The position numbers and the translations under genes are program-made. Below, piece after piece: positions 43,954 to 56,500 of a DNA stretch of 64,000 nucleotides. The stretch lies in the NCBI GenBank assembly GCA_027972325.1, contig JAPMOS010000079.1, forward strand, positions 1 through 64,000, given 5' to 3'. The notes under the pieces were generated by a model. The model was not told the origin of the DNA, made no database searches, and worked only from the letters and a program-made list of their open reading frames with translations. Source of the stretch: Paratrimastix pyriformis. Its lineage: Eukaryota; Preaxostyla; Paratrimastigidae. Numbering within the stretch: the first letter of the stretch is position 1; every line of letters begins with the position of its first letter.

Positions 43954-46900
43954 TTACCGGGCGCGGCTGAGGAAACTTTGTACGATGTCCTCCTCCAGGC
44001 CGCCGCCCGCGTCGGCCGCTCCTCGGTGGGGGCGGGGGCTGCCGGTGGGAGGGAGCCTGGGTGCGGGGTGGGGCGGTGAGGGATGACGCCTGCGCGGAGG
44101 GGCCGATCCGCCGAGGCCAGGCGAGAGGCGGCCGGTCTGATTGGGGCCCGCCCAGCTGCCAAGGGGGAAGCCGCTGTCCGCCGTGGCGAGGCGACCCCCA
44201 GAGGCGGACGGCGGGCTGTGGGTGCTCCCGAGGCTCGCGCCGCCGCCCGGGCGTGGCGGGGAGATGGAGGTGCGCAGCTGTGGCAACCGGGGCCGGGGCG
44301 TGGGGCGGAGTTTGCCGCACCGAGGCGCCTCCGGGAGCGAAGCCGGACAACAGGGGTGCCGGCAGGGGCACAGGCGCGGACGCGGGGCCGGGCAGGGCAG
44401 CGCTCGGACTGAACAGGGGTGGCTGACGTGGGGGCGAGGCCAAGGGCGGCGAGGCGCTCAGGGCTGCCCGGCGGCACGTCGGAGGAGAGCCGAGCAGCAG
44501 CATCGCGGCAGGGCCGGCCGATGGGGCCGCCCGGTCCCAGGCGCTTGTACTTGGGGGGCTGCGGCCTGGCAATGCTGCCATCCGTGGAGCTGCCTGGGCG
44601 GCTCCTGACACCACGGCCAGGCCCGTGCCCATGTCCGGTCCAAGGCCAGCTCCGCTCGGGGGGGCGGAGACAACCTTCGCGGTGGCTGGAGGGAATGAGG
44701 CCATCACAATGGCTCGCGGTTGCGGCTGCCGCTGTGGCTGCGGCTGCCGCTGTGGCTGTGGCTGCCGCTGTGGCTGTGGCTGTGGCTGTGGCTGTGGCTG
44801 TGGCTGTGGCTGTGGCTGTGGCTGGCTCTTCGATGGTGGGCGGGGCGCGAGGAGACCCACCGCCGATGCGGGGAGGGCCGTGTCCTGGGTGGGAGGAGAT
44901 GATGTGAGGGCCTGGGGCCAGCCCGAGGGCGGCTCCTGCGGGGGCGTCGTCGAGGGGCCCGGAGGGGCCGTCAGGGGGCCAGTCGAATGAGGGGGGCTGG
45001 GGACCCACTGGGGGGCCGGGGCCCGGGGGGCCGTCATCACGGCAAGGCTGGCATTGGGCGGCGAGCCCCCAGCATCCAGCAGCAGGCCCCTGCCCGACGC
45101 GCCCGGGGTGGCCGCCAGGCCAGGGCCCATGGGAGAGGGCGGCACCCGGGGACGGCCGGGGGTGCCTCCGCGGCGGCCGGGGGTGGGGGCCGGAGAGTGC
45201 GGGACGACGAGGGCCGTGATGAGGTCGGCGGGCAGGTGCGCCCGGGCGAGGCGCTCCCACGCGAGGGCCTGCTCGTGGGAGCGGTGCAGCAGGGCCGTCG
45301 ACTCGGCCACCCGGGCCCGGTGGCGCTGCAGGTCGGCGAAGATGACCTGGTAGCGGCCCCGGGTGTGGTGCAGCTCGGCCGTCAGCAGTCGGTTCTGGTT
45401 CTCGGCCGCCAGCAGCCGGTCCCCCGCTCGGTGCAGGTCCCCCTCGAGGGCGGCTTCCCGGGTGGCGTGCTCGTCGGCTCGCTGAAGGGCGGTCCGCAGG
45501 TCGCTTTCCAGGCGGGTCAGCTGTTGTTGTTGTTGCTGCTGGTACTGCTGCTGGCCACTGGGGATATCCGGCGACGCAGCCGCCTGCTGCTCAAGGCGCG
45601 CCGCTCGGGCGCGTTCGAGCTCCCAGAGGCGGGTGATGTCGGCCAGCTGGCTCAGGTGGCCCTGGGCGGCCGCCCGCTGGGCTGCCTCGCAACGAGCCAC
45701 GGCGGCGCGGCAGTCTTCAGCGAGCATGGCGCCCTGCTCGGCCTGGGCCGCGGCCAGGCGGGCGAGTCGGGTCCGGGCGGCCTCCAGCCGGGCTCCGTGC
45801 GGCTCGAGGGCAGCCAGCCACTGCTGGCTGGCGGCCGCCCACTGGAGCTCCATCAGGCCCAGCGCCTCCCCGATGAGGGCCCGAGGGCCCGTCATCAAGC
45901 GGGCCGCGGCCGTGGCCGGGTCATCACCGCACCGCACGCTGTCGGCGGGCGACCAGGGAGTCCGCAGTGCCGCCGCCATGGCCGCCAGCAGCGAATGCAG
46001 CGGGGCGGACGGAGATCCGACCCGAGGGGATACCGAGGGCCGCGGGGAGACCGAGGTTGGGCCCGGCCCGGCCGGGAAACCCCGTGGAGAGGCGGCCGCA
46101 GTGGCGGCCTTCAGCTGCCGGGCAGAGGAGGCCCGTTGCCACCGAGGAAGCAACAAAATGAGACGGCGAGGAAGCGACGGGTTCATTGTGGTCCCCCCCC
46201 CCCCCCCCCCCCCCCCTGTGATGGGCGCCAGGGCCAGGGCTGAGTGGCAAGGAGACCTTACGGTCCATCTCGGCAAGGCGCCCCTGCCAGTCGAGTGCGC
46301 TGGCGGCCAGCTGCTGGTCGGCCGCCTCCTGCGCGGCTCGCGCCTCCGCCTGCGCCACCACCGAGCCAGAGAGGCACGCCACCACCGAGCCAGTGAGGCA
46401 CGCCACCACCGAGCCAGAGAGGCACGCCACCACCGAGCCAGTGAGGCACACACAACAAGAAAGCGCGGTGGTGGCGGTGAGGGGACGCGCGGACCTTGAG
46501 GGCGGCGCACTGAGCCTCAAGCTCTCCGATCCGGCGCTGCTGTTCCTGCTCCTGGCCGGTCGGGGCGACCGGGAGCGGCTCAGGGGCGGGGGCGAGAGGC
46601 TGCGCCGGCGGGGCGGCCTGGGCGAGCTGCCCCTCGAAGGCCCGCGCCTGCTCGATGGCCCGGGCTCGCTCCTCCTCGGCCGCCATCAGGTCCCGGGTCA
46701 CGGCCTGCCGCTCAGCCTGCAGCTCGGAGACCTACCCCAAGCCGCCACAGGCGGCCCGCCCATCGATGGGTCAGTCCGACGAAGGCGATGCCAGTGCAGA
46801 CCTCCTCGTGGAGGCGGCTCAGGGAAGCCGCCATTTGCTGAAGGAGGGCCTCCTTCTCGGACAGCATCCGGCTCAGGGCCGCCGTTTCTTCGGCAACCGT

Positions 46901-47328
46901 CGCCGCCTGGGCGGCCCGGCAGGGAGTGGGCACACGTCGGGTGTGTGTGTGTGTGGGGGAGGGGGGGGGTCAAAGTTATTTCACAGGGTTGAAAAAAAAA
47001 AACCGTGGCAGACCAGAGCCGCCGCATGGTCGTCACGCAGCTTCTCTAATTCAACCCGCAGCGCATCTCGGTCGGTCGAGATGGCCTGATTTTCGGCGAC
47101 GAGGTTGGAGACTTGCAATTCCAAATCTTGCACCATGGTTGCCGAAGCAGAGTCTGTTGTATCATACTGGTGTTCCTCCAGATAATAGATTTGCAGCTTG
47201 AGGTTGAAATTCTCTTTCTTCACCCTATCGAGTTCGGCTGCCTACTCGGGGAATTGGAGCAAAATCGGTGGGGAACTTAGTGTTCAGACCATATCACCAA
47301 AAGTGACCTCCTCAACGTCGCCCATCAT
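43954..47328 (-). CDS. Centrosomin N-motif (Cnn_1N) coiled-coil protein
   Basis: Exon 1 (ATG 47328) is MMGDVEEVTFGDM, donor GTCTGA. The next exon reads AAELDRVKKENFNLKLQIYY then LEEH, the Cnn_1N signature found in CDK5RAP2, centrosomin and fungal Mto1, which recruit the gamma-tubulin complex to start microtubules. Coiled coils follow: LELQVSNLVAENQAISTDRD, SRMLSEKEALLQQMAAS, QAVTRDLMAAEEERARAIEQ, AEARAAQEAADQQLAA. A long exon (about 46120 to 44100) is first helical (LGLMELQWAAASQQW, RLESDLRTALQRADEHATRE) and then Pro/Gln-rich with a coding QP repeat. The last exon ends GGGLEEDIVQSFLSRAR at 43954. Donors: GTCTGA, GTCTGC, GTCTGC, GTCCGC, GTCTCC. It is convergent with the PHD gene and divergent from AK9. 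Confidence 0.88.
44718..44822. repeat. Coding repeat giving Gln-Pro tract
   Basis: GGCTGT and GGCTGC hexamers on the plus strand encode a QPQPQP tract with Arg interruptions in the minus-strand Cnn_1N protein. Expansion in sixes keeps the frame. Confidence 0.88.
46193..46216. repeat. 24-base C homopolymer, intronic
   Basis: Lies in the Cnn_1N-gene intron between exon AEMDRK and the long exon that begins near 46120. On the coding strand it is poly-G. Confidence 0.9.
46375..46449. repeat. Short minisatellite in a Cnn_1N-gene intron
   Basis: About four copies of the 19-base unit CACGCCACCACCGAGCCAG with GTGAGG/GAGAGG variation, just before the acceptor of the exon AEARAAQ on the minus strand. 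Confidence 0.88.
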
Positions 47329-47630
47329 CGGGGGGCGGAGGATGGTTCAAACAAAAAATGAAAAATCGAACTGAGCTGCGAACTCCCCGGCACAAGCACG
47401 GCCGGGAGAAGACGAAACTGCTCTTTTGGACGCACCACTCGGACCGCTCGAAAACCCTTCTCCGGACTTCGCCCTTCGCCCTCTGGCTTTCAAACTTTCT
47501 CGCCCACTGCTCCCTCCACCGCCTTCCATCCATCCCCCCGCCCTGTACGGTCCTTTCAATCTCCACCGGCAATCACCCCACCGTGCCACCCACCACACCA
47601 TTCTGCTGGCGCCGGTCACAATTCATTCAG
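47329..47630. promoter_or_regulatory. Divergent promoter between Cnn_1N gene and AK9
   Basis: About 300 bases between the two start codons. No TATA box is obvious, and the region includes CT-rich sequence near 47500-47560. Shared control of two microtubule or flagellum genes would make sense but is inferred. Confidence 0.4.
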
Positions 47631-50600
47631 ATGTTTCCTCAAACATTCCACTCCAGCACGAACAACAGGGTCTTCCATGCACCGGTGACTCTGAACCACG
47701 GGTAACAGGACTTTTAGGTGCGGATTGTTGGGAGAAGATAATAGCTCGTCAATCCAACCTCGGATAATGACCAAAGGAACGCACTATTGCAAAAAAAATC
47801 GATTTCAATCGAAAAGAAAAACAGCGCAAGCAGCAAACATCGAGAATTGCTTCTTTTCCCAAGGATAAAGTCAGAAACAGATCCAGTTGACTGGAGTTCG
47901 GCCGCGGCGAACAGTCATTCTCCCACCAAAGGAGGGTTTCGCAAAGTTGTTGTTTTGAACGCTTCCTCTCCAAAAGTGAACAATCCACCGTCAGTCTCGC
48001 CCATGCGGGTGTTCCACTTTGCTTAACGTACGTATTATATCTCCGCTAGATTTCCTCTTCAAGGAGAAGAGTCTCTTTACACTCCGAAGGCGCTTGCCCA
48101 GCGCAAGTCCCTGAAGATGGAGCCTGATGTAGATACGATAATTCGGCAGGTTTGGATGAGTGACAACGACGTTTCAGCTTGTTAATTTTTCCCCTAGTTT
48201 TGGGCAAGCTTTCGCGGCAGCGAATCTGGGCACATCACCCGTGATCAGTACGTTGTGGGCCACAAAAACATCAGTCGTGCCATTCTGCCCAATTTTACAG
48301 AGGCAACTGCAGAGAGGGCAGCAACGGTTTGCATTTTTTTCGTGATCCTCAGACGAGCACGCCATCCCCACAGGACGACTGGGAAGTGGACGCCGAGGGC
48401 GGCGCCCAGGCAGACGCCATGGACTTCGAGCGGTACCGCAGCAGCCTCTTCGACGTGGCCGACCAGTGGTGCAATGGGACCAGCTCCGGGGAGTACGCCA
48501 CCTTCCTGAAGCAGCTCTTCTGGCGCACCCATCAGTGCACGCTGCTGCTGGCGGACCGGTCCACGCTGCGCATCGACCCGATCTCCTTCGCCCAGTGGCT
48601 CCTCGAGGCCCTCGGGTCTGCGCCCCCGCCGCCCGCTCGCCACCCGGATCACAGCCCGCCCTGTACCCTCCTTTCGGCCCCCACTCCCCTTTGCCCTTTC
48701 CCCTCATCAGGCCCGCCGATGCGGCCGCCCCGCCCAAGCAGCCCCGCATCAGCACCTCCGACCCCGAGCCGCCGGCGCCGCTGCCCCTGCCGCGCCCCGG
48801 GGCCGCCGTGCCCTCGCTCTTGGTCGGGCTTTGGAACGGCTTCGCCCCACCGCCCTACGGGCGCCTCGAGTTCGACTGGGCCCCGCTGGCCCACGTGTTG
48901 CCCATGCCGCCCCCCGCCCTGCTCCTGGCCGCCCCCGCGGCCCTCCCGGCCGCCCTCGAGGAGCCCACCCCACCGGGGACCATCCCGACCCTGGTCTGCG
49001 GCGGCCCTCCCACCAGCACCCCACCAGCCGTCCCATCGCCCGTGGCCCCGTCTTGACCGCCCGCCGGGCCGCTCCTTCCCCCAGAAACTCGCCGCCGGCA
49101 CGGCCTCGCGGTCCCTGGGGGCGATGCCACTCCGCGTCCCCACCGCGGCCGGCTTCCGGCTGCCCGCCCTGCCGCCCCCGCCCAGCCGGCCGCCCGTCCC
49201 GGTGGGCCCTGACGGGCCGCTGCTGCACCGGCTCGTGCAGACGCCCATCCTGGCCACCACACTCTACCAGCTCCCGCCCCCCGCCGCCCTCGAATTGGCA
49301 CAGACGGCCCAGCCCGAGGCCGACACCACAGCACCCCCGGCGGCTCCCCGGCCATTGGACGACCCGCGGCTGCCCGCCGGGGTGCCCGACGAGTTCACGA
49401 GCGGCGCTCATGCCGGGCTGGCGTACCCGCCCGGGGACTTCGAGGTCTCCTTCGAGCAGGCCGACGCCCGTGATGCCCAGGTCCGCCCCGCCACACCATG
49501 TCTCGCCCTGCCTCGTCTCATCTCGCCCAGCCCTGCCTCGCCCCGCCCTGCCTCGCCCCGCCCCGCCGCACGGTTGACCGAGGCGAATCCTGACCCCGCG
49601 CTGCCCCACCCGCCGACCCTCAGACGGGGCCACTGACGGTTGCCGTCCTGGGCCCGCCGGGCTCTGGGCGCACCTCCCTCGCGCGGCGGCTGGCCCGGCG
49701 GCTGGGGGCCGTCCACGTGGGGCCCGACACGGCCATCCGGCGGGCCATCCGGATGCGGACGCTGCTCGGCCGCCAGATCGACGCGGCCCTGCGTCGGGGC
49801 GAGCGGCTCGACGAGCGCCTCGAGGTGGAGGCCGTCCGGGAGGCCCTCCTCAGCCCCGAGTGCCACTTCCGCGGTCCGTGCCGCCCGGCGACGGTCCCCC
49901 ACCCGGCACGCGCCTTCGTCCCCGAGTGCGGCCCTGGTCCTCACACCCCTTCTCGCTGGCTGGCCGTGGGCGCAGGGTACGTGCTGGACGGGCTGCCCGC
50001 CAGCCAGGCCCAGGCCCTGCAGCTCTTCCGGATCTCCGAGGAGCAGTGCTGGCCGCCCGTGGCCCCGTCCTTGCCCGAGGCGGCCCCCGAGGCGGCCCCC
50101 GCCAAGGCCGCCCCGGCCCCGCTGCCCTCGGTACCGGCCCCGCTGCCACCGGATGCCGTCTTCGCAGCCGCCTCGTCGGGGTCCGCCCCGCCTCCGTGCC
50201 GCCCGGCACGCTGCCCCAGGCCTTCATGCCCTGCCCTCACGAAGCGGACACAGGGGATCACGATCACTCACACGATGAGCGACCGCCGCTCACCCGCTCG
50301 CATGCGACTCATCCATCCATCCATCCATCCATCCATCCATCCATCCATCCATCCATCCATCCATCCATCCATCCATCCATCCATCCATCCACCCATCCAT
50401 CCATCCATCCATCCATCCATCCATCCATCCATCCATCCACCCATCCATCCACCCATCCATCCATCCATCCATCCATCCATCCATCCATCCATCCATCCAT
50501 CCATCCATCCATCCATCCATCCATCCATCCATCCATCCATCCATCCATCCTCTTCGCACAGCGCGCTGGCGTCGGCACGGGGCGCTGCGGCTGCGGACGT

Positions 50601-53490
50601 CCCCCCGGCGCGGCCCTCCAGCGCACCTCGCCGCCCCCCCGAGGCTGACCTCAGCGTCCCCGCCGGTCCGCTCGCGCCCGCGCCGCCCCCTGGACCACGT
50701 CGCCACCCAGACACCACGCCACATGCGGGCATGGGCTCACCCACTCGCCACGCCGCCCACCCCTGCTGCTGCTGCTGGGGCTGCTGCTGGGGCTGCAGGG
50801 ACCCTCCTCACGGCCGCCGAGGCGCAGCAGCAGCGCCAGAGCGCATGCCAGCGGCGGGCCCGGGCCGAGGGGCTGACCCGGCTGGCGGAGGCCAACGGAG
50901 TGGTCGCGGGGCGGCTGTACCCGCCCGACCTGGTGGTCGAGCTGCAGCTGTCGCAGCCCGAGCTGCTCAGGCGCCGCCAGGCCATCCGGCTGAGCCCCTT
51001 CACGGGCCGCCCCATCCGTGCGGCCGCCCTCGAGGCCGCCGCTAAGGGTCCCGTCCTCCTCCATACCCTGCCCTGCCCTGCCCTGCCCTGCCCTGCCCTG
51101 CCTCATCCCATTACTCGTGTCGGCGGGGCGTTGCTGCTGTGGCCACTTTGCTGACCCGACAGCGGCGGCCGAGGTGCGGGCTGCGCAGGGCATGGGCGAG
51201 AGCGGCTCGGCGGGGGGCGAGGAGGACCCCGAGGCCGAGGAGGAGGCCCCGGCGGATGACCAGCAGGCCGACCCCCAGGCCGACGCCTTCCCGCGGCCCT
51301 CCAAGGTCGCCCCCGTCCCTGCCTTGCCTGCCCCCTCTCGCCCCCTCTCGCCCCCTCTCGCCCCCTCTCGCCCCCTCTCGCCCCCTCTCGCCCCCTCTCG
51401 CCCCCTCTCGCCCCCTCTCGCCCCCTCTCGCCCCCTCTCGCCCCCTCTCGCCCTGGCTCTCTTTGTTCGTCCGCTGACGGCCGTGCGGCTCGGGGGGCCC
51501 ATGGGCGCACAGCGGGGCATGTACCGTGCCCGGTCGCACCCGCACTATGAGGGGGGCGTGGGGGCGGCCCTGGGCGGGGCCGCGGAGGGGGCCGAGGAGG
51601 ACGAGCTGCCCGAGGGCGAGGCGGGGGCGCCGGGGGGCTCGCTGAACCCCGAGGCGGCCCGGCTGCGGGCCCTGCGGCAGGTGGAGGGCATCAGCCCCGA
51701 GGAGGCCGAGGCCCTGGCCGCCTTGCCCCTGCAGACGGCCGCCCTGCCCCTGGGGGCCACCGGCGGGCCGGCCGACTTCGACGAGGACGGCGACCTGGCC
51801 ATCGGCGGCGAGCCCAGGCCCGGTCCGTCCCTCGCCCGTCACCACGAACGGCCCGCCCCTTGCGACCCGGGCTGCTCCCCTGGCTGACCATCACGGTGCC
51901 CCTGGCTGACCATGGTGCTCGCTCCGTTGCGACTGGGGGTGATGGGCCGGGTGCCGGGGGGCCAGGGCTGGGCGTCGGTCTGACGGCCCGCTACCGGGCG
52001 CCCAAGGGGCCCCGCACCCTGAAGGAGGTCGAGGCCGCGCGTCCCGGCCTGAGCCCCGCCGAGGGCGAGGTCCCCCCCGAGGCCTCCCTGGGCATCCCCC
52101 CGCCCGGTGCCGACCCTGACGCGCCCGCCGATGCCGAGACCGGTCAGACAGCCCCCAGCCACGCCACGCCACGCCACGCCACGCCACGCCACGCCACGCC
52201 ACGCCACGCCACGCCACGCCACGCCACGCCACGCCTCGCCTCGCCTCGCCACCGGCTCTGCCCCTCCTGACCTCCTCCCGCCCTCCGCCCCCCTCGCCGC
52301 CCCCTCGCTGCTCCCCTCGCCGCTGCAGAGCTGCCCGACGATGCGGTGCTTGTCGTGCCGGCCGCCGAGGCTGCCGACGTTCCGCCCGAGGTGCTCCGCG
52401 GGGCCTCCGGGGCCGACCCGGCCGCCTCGCAGCCCCCCGAGGACGACGCCGCCCCCAAGCGGATTCGGCTGCGCTTCCCCAGGGAGCAGCTCGCAAACGG
52501 CGACCTGTCCGCACCCCCATCCATGCCCCGCCCGCCCGCCGCTTCTGGCAAGAGGGGTTCCACCATCCCGTGGCTTCTGGCAAGAGGGGTTCCACCATCC
52601 CGTGGCTGCGGGCTGCCGGGGGCTGCTGGTTGGGGGCAGCTACCTGCGGCGCCCCGAGGACGGGCCCGAGGCCGTGGCGGCTGCCTTGGTGCGGTACGAG
52701 CAGCGGCAGGCCCAGCTGGCGACCTTCCTGGAGCCCTACCGCCACCCGGACGCCTTCACGCCCTCCGGGCCGCCGCCCCCCGCGGCGCTCAGCGGGGCCT
52801 CCGAGGATGCGACCGACGTTTCCTTCGCCGCCTTCGGGGCCCCGCCCTCCGCCGGCTCGCAGCCCTCGGGCCCCCTGGTGCCGCTGGTGCCGCGGCTGTA
52901 CGCGCGGCCCCGTGGGCTGCTGCTGCTGGACGGGACCCCCGAGGCGCCCGTCTTGGTGGGGCAGGTCATCGACCACATCAACCATGCCCTCCGGCTGCCC
53001 CCCTCGACCGTCACCCATCCGGCCCCCATGGCCGCCCCCTGCGCCCTGCTGCCTGCCCCCGCCCCCGCCCCCGCCGCCCCGGAGGCCTCCGGCCAAGCCG
53101 CGGCTCCGGCGGCTGAGGCACCCGCCACCCCTAGGTCCGCGCGCACACCTCCCATGCCTGACGGCTGGGCGGGTCGGCCACGGGCCACAAACTCACCGCC
53201 TGCCCGCTGCTTGGGTCTTGCGCCCACATGGTTGTCTGCCTGCCTTGCCTGCCTTGCCTGCCTTGCCTGCCTTGCCTGCCTGCCTGCCTGCTGGGGCGTC
53301 TGTTTTGTGGGGCCTGTGTTGGCGGGCCGGGCAGGGAGGGCTGCCCCGACCGGCTCTCGGCCGACGCGCCCCTGCGGCGGTTCCCCATGTTGCCCATCGA
53401 GCCCGTCGCCCGGCCGGCGCTGCTCTTCCCGCTGCCCGGCGACCGGTGGTGCTCCCGCCACGGCAAGGTCTCACCAGCCAGCCGGCCAGC

Positions 53491-53524
<34 letters not shown>

Positions 53525-56500
53525 TCGGCTCCCCACCATTCCCCGCCTCCGCGCCCCCTCGTGCCCTCGTTCCCTCGGCCCTTCGACCACTGCTCATTCC
53601 GCGCCCTCCATGTCGCCCCGCACATGTCGCCCCGCAGACGCTGCGTCTCTTCGCCCGCCGCCCCCGCCGTGCCGCGCCCGTCAGCGAGGAAGCGGCCCCC
53701 GACGGCTCGGACGAGGGCCAGCCGGCCCAGCCCCAGGAGGCCCCAAAGGCTGTCCGTGCCCTCGCCTCGCCTCCCACAGCCTGAGCGGTGCGGAGTGGCG
53801 TTGGTGGTGGCGTTGGATGGCATTGGTGGTGGCGTTGGATGGCATTGGTGGTGGCGTTGGATGGCATTGGTGGTGGCGTTGGATGGCATTGGTGGTGGCG
53901 TTGGATGGGACTGACCGCGTGGTGCGGGCCCTGTGCGGGGGCCTGTGACTGCCCGCAGGCGGCTGGCGGGCCGGCGGGCGAGGAGGCGCCCCGCGAGACG
54001 GGCGACCCGTACGCGGACGAGGGCCCCACCAGCGACGAGGAGGGCGAGGCCTCCGGGGCGCGGGCGGCCCTGGAGGCCCTCGAAGAGCCCCCGCCCCCGG
54101 AGCCCGAGCGGCCCGCGGCAGCCCCGCTCGGCAGCCCCGCGGCCGAGGAGGCCCTCGAGGCGTTCACCAAGGTCCCCGCCCCCATCCGCACCCCGTCCAA
54201 GCCCCGCATCCCTCGCCTCGCCTCGCCTCGCCTCGCCTCGCCTCGCCTCGCCTCGCCTCGCCTCGCCTCGCCTCGCCTCGCCTCGCCTCGCCTCGCCTCG
54301 CCTGCTGTTGGCCGAACATCCGCTGGGCCCCTGGGCTTGACCCATGCTTGTGGCTCATCCGCTGGGCTTGACCCATGCACGCGCATTTGCAGGCCCTGCG
54401 GAGCGGGGCGGAGGAGTTGGCCAAGGGGCGCATGGGCGGCCTGCAGCTGCACGCCCGGTACGGGGTCTACTGCCCCTACTACTGGGCCGCCCACCACCAG
54501 CTCAGGCCGGGCCTGCTGGCCCACAGCTGCGCCTACCGGGGCCGCCTCTACCTACTCTCGTCCCGGTTCGCCCTGCCGCCCTGTCGCCCTGTCGTCGCCC
54601 TGTCGCCCTGTCGCCCTGTCGCCCTGTCGCCCTGTCGCCCTGTCGCCCTGTCGCCCTGTCGCCCTGTCGCCCTGTCGCCATGCCGCCATGCCGCCATGCC
54701 GCACCGCACCGCACCGCACACGCGCCTCGGCTCGGTTCGGCTCGTCGTTCGGTTCGGCTCAAACCGCTTTCGCCGCCCGTCCGTCCGGGGTGGGGTGTGG
54801 GTCTTCCTGGCCGACCCGCGGCGCTTCCTGTGTGCCGGGCCGCCCCTGCCGTCGGACGTGCCCCAGCTGAGCCTGCCCCCGCCCCCCAAGGAGGCCGCCC
54901 CCGAGGCCCCCGAGGCGCCCGTCCCCGTGCCCTCGTCCGCCAGGCGCTCCTCCAACGCCGGTCCGCCTGCCTCCCGCCAGCTCCCGCCCCGTCTCCCGCT
55001 CCCGCCCCGTCTCCCGCCCCGTCTCCCGCCCCCGTCTCCCGCCCCGTCTCCCGCCCCCGTCCTCCGTCCTCCGTCCTCCTCCGTCCCCCCCCCCTAATCG
55101 GCTATCGGCCCCACCCTCGACCACGCTCACCACCACCCCCTCGCTCGCGTCCTCCTGGTCGCTGGCCCCGCGGCTGCTCAGGGCTGGCCGCCGCCGCCGC
55201 CGCCCCGGCCGTGCCGCAGGGGTTGCGGGTGATGGTCCTGGGGCCGCCCCTCTCGGGCAAGAGCACCCTCGCCCGGGCCCTGGCCGAGGCGCTCAACCTG
55301 TGCCTCATCGACCCGCTCCGCCTCCCGCAGCCCGTCTCACAGGTCCCGCCCGCCCGCCCGCCGTGCCCACCTGCCCCTGCCCCCCTGCTCGCCTGTGCGC
55401 CCCTGCGCCCCCCTGCGCCACTGCCCGCTTGTCTGCGCCCGACTGACCGCGTGGGCCCCGTGGCCGGGCTGTGGGCTGTGGACTGTGGGCTGTGGGCTGT
55501 GGGCTGTGGGCAGGCCATCGCGGAGGCGCGGCAACGGGACCTGACCACCCCCGGGGCAGGCGGCCGGCTGCGGCCCGTGACCCTGGCGGCCCACCTGGCC
55601 GAGATCGCCGCCGAGGCCGACCCCACCGCCGCCCCGCTGGCCCTGGCCGGGCCGGGCTCCCTCCGGGAAAGCGCCCCCCCCAAGGCATCCGGTCGGCAGC
55701 AGCCAGCCGTCTCTGTCATTCCATTGCTGGGCTGCTGCGTCCATCCTCCGGCGGCGCTCATCCTCCGTCCTCTCTTTCTCCACCCCCCTCCCCCCTCTCT
55801 CTCTCTCTCTCTCCCTCTCTGCCCTGTCCGGTCACCCTCCCAGACCGCGACGATGCCAAGCGGCGCCCCGGGGCCAAAGCGGCCAAAGCGGCCCCGGCCC
55901 CCCCGGCAGACGATGCCACCACCCGCTCGGCCCGGGCGGCCCCGCCCACTGGCGGCCCCCGCAAGCCGCCGCTGCACCCCCAGGCGGGCGGCACAGCGTC
56001 CGCCCCCCAGCAGCCGAGCCCCGGTCCGCACCCCGCACCCCTGCACTGGCACCACCTGCACTGGCACTGGCCCCGGCCTTGGAAGACAGCTGCTGATGGG
56101 CATGGGCTGCGGGCGGGCGGGCGGGTGGCGGACACGCGCAGAGGCCTCGATGGAGGGCAGCCTGGCCTCGGTGCAGCAGTCGGCCTCGCCCGCCCCGGCC
56201 TCGACGGGGGCCGGGGGGCTGCCCTTCGCCAAGGGCGACTACCGGGGCTGGCTGCTGGACGGGTGCCCGCTGACCGACCAGCAGGCGCTGGCTCTCCTCA
56301 AGAAGGGCGTCCGGCCCGACGTGGTGCTGGTGCTGGGGCCCCGAGGCCGCCGCCCCCGAGGGCGACCAGCCCGCCCCCGACCCCGTGGCCATCCTCGAGG
56401 CCCGCAGGGCGGCCCTCGCCCAGCTGCACCCGTCTGCCCGCACGCCCTATGCCCCATGCCCCATGCCCCCGAGGCTGGCGCTGATGATGGCGCTGGTCTG

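Noticed and set aside
50268-50744. Frames reading IHPSIHPS or WMDGWMDG
   Set aside because: Products of the CATC microsatellite in an AK9 intron.
51103-54433. Several long minus-strand frames with [10 protein letters not shown] or [10 protein letters not shown] patterns
   Set aside because: Antisense to AK9 exons and driven by CCACG and GCCTC arrays; no ordered protein sequence.
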